A DNA stretch of 64,000 nucleotides from WHSW01 sp963821345 (GTDB lineage: Bacteria; Actinomycetota; Thermoleophilia; Solirubrobacterales; 70-9). A program made the translations under genes and the position numbers. The notes under the pieces are model-generated. The model had not been told where the DNA came from and made no database searches. It saw nothing but the letters and a program-made list of their open reading frames with translations. The stretch spans positions 496,001 to 560,000 of the forward strand of contig CAWGDM010000001.1 in NCBI GenBank assembly GCA_963821345.1. The letters run 5' to 3'. Of the stretch, positions 63,155 to 64,000 are shown piece after piece. Numbering within the stretch: position 1 is the stretch's first letter; every line of letters starts with the position of its first letter.

Positions 63155-64000
63155 ATGCAGGTCGAACTCCAAGAGAAGATCGATCCGGCGCCGACCGATC
63201 GCGCCGGGCCGAGTTGTCGCTTCTGCGGCGCACTTCTCCACGAGACCTTCGTCGACCTCGGGATGTCGCCGCTGTGCGAGAGCTACGTCGCGGCGGAGAA
63301 CCTCGGTGCGGCGGAGTCGTTTTACCCGCTGCACGTCTGGATCTGCGAACAGTGCCTGCTCGTCCAGCTCGAGCAGCTCGTGGCGCCGGAGGAGGTCCTC
63401 ACCGAGTACGCGCATTTGTCCTCCTACTCGGATTCCTGGGTCGCGCACGCGCTTGACTACGTCGAGGCGGCCGTCGACCGTTTCGGGCTCGATGCTTACA
63501 GCCTCGTGATCGAGCTGGCCAGCAACGACGGCTACCTGCTCCAGCATGTCGTCGAGCGCGGCATCCCAGCGCTGGGCGTCGAGCCGGCGACGAGCGCGGC
63601 GGAGGCCGCCCGCGAGCGCGGCGTGGAGACGATGATCGCGAATTTCGGCCGCGAGATGGCGTCCCGGCTCGTGGCGGACGGCCGAAGAGCAGACCTGCTG
63701 GTCGCCAACAACGTGCTCGCGCGCGTCCCCGACCTGAACGACTTCGTCGCCGGGATCGAGATGGTGCTGGCGCCGCAGGGCGTGGCGACGTTCGAGTTCC
63801 CGCACCTCGAGCGGCTGATCGAGGGGAACCAGTTCGACACCATCTACCACGAGCACTTCTCATACTTCTCGTTCCTGACCGCGCGCCGGGTACTGGCCGC
63901 CCACGGGCTCGAGGTCTTCGACGTCGAAGAGCTGGCGACCCACGGCGGCTCGTTGCGGGTCTACGCGCAGCGGCAAGCTACGGGGCGCTGGCCGGTGGGC
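63155..64000 (+). CDS. Sugar C-methyltransferase, 3'-truncated by the window
   Basis: 282 codons visible. An N-terminal zinc-binding domain (CRFCG near residue 22 and ICEQC near 63) is followed by a Rossmann SAM domain: LVIELASNDGYLLQHVVERGIPALGVEP, DLLVANNVLARVPDLNDFVAGIEMVLAPQGVATFEFPHLERLIEGNQFDTIYHEHFSYFS. This is the TylCIII/NovU type, which C-methylates NDP-4-keto-6-deoxyhexoses; YHEHFSYFS carries the catalytic Tyr/His region. Likely start of a deoxysugar or surface-polysaccharide cluster beyond the window. Confidence 0.88.
   Translation, partial: MQVELQEKIDPAPTDRAGPSCRFCGALLHETFVDLGMSPLCESYVAAENLGAAESFYPLHVWICEQCLLVQLEQLVAPEEVLTEYAHLSSYSDSWVAHALDYVEAAVDRFGLDAYSLVIELASNDGYLLQHVVERGIPALGVEPATSAAEAARERGVETMIANFGREMASRLVADGRRADLLVANNVLARVPDLNDFVAGIEMVLAPQGVATFEFPHLERLIEGNQFDTIYHEHFSYFSFLTARRVLAAHGLEVFDVEELATHGGSLRVYAQRQATGRWPVG

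Overview
The window is a dense, very GC-rich stretch (roughly 70 % by eye) with about 64 protein genes on both strands. Many genes share start/stop codons (ATGA, GTGA) and no gene-free stretch exceeds about 220 bases. I see no rRNA, tRNA, CRISPR array, IS element or prophage. Gene content points to an actinobacterium, most plausibly Thermoleophilia/Solirubrobacterales: split transketolase, EfeUOB, a DUF2330 protein, comF-hpf-secA-prfB order, AbiEi/DUF559 protein, DHA2 transporter. The lineage is an inference from gene content only.

Layout. 1-9.4 kb: respiration and transport (NDH-2 fragment, cydAB, ClC channel, SDR, a SHOCT/DUF6325 cluster, DHA2 exporter). 9.4-15.5 kb: split transketolase, a lipoprotein, a LolCDE/MacB-type ABC exporter. 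15.5-19.5 kb: an overlapping operon led by nadA and followed by three genes that look like a cut-down methylamine-utilisation (mau) module. 19.5-23.7 kb: fpg and the iron operon efeUO-efeB. 23.7-38.5 kb: mostly minus-strand housekeeping (DUF2330, NTF2-like proteins, nadC, FIST sensor, prfB, tag, secA, hpf, comF, and lysA-hom-thrC). 38.5-52.5 kb: M23 peptidase, beta-oxidation genes (acyl-CoA dehydrogenase, thiolase, 3-hydroxyacyl-CoA dehydrogenase), CPA2 antiporter, lipoproteins, a seven-repeat propeller protein, CNNM transporter. 52.5-64 kb: AbiEi/DUF559 protein, a decarboxylase/amidinohydrolase/carbamoylase operon that could make putrescine from arginine, flavodoxin, enolase-superfamily protein, ferritin, ECF sigma factor, LuxR-type regulator and the start of a sugar C-methyltransferase.

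The most interesting items are the mau-like operon, whose light-chain-like protein has only one tryptophan and so cannot form the TTQ cofactor; the polyamine-like operon built from non-orthologous enzymes; a programmed +1 frameshift in prfB; a recurring TANNNT hexamer 6-9 bases before start codons that implies leaderless transcription; and a perfect 13-bp hairpin that buries the start codon of the CPA2 antiporter.

Caution: about 16 genes carry single-base frameshifts, including essential single-copy ones (secA twice, lysA, prfB, cydA). In most cases adding or removing one base restores a perfect family match, so I treat them as sequence/assembly errors and give each such gene one span.
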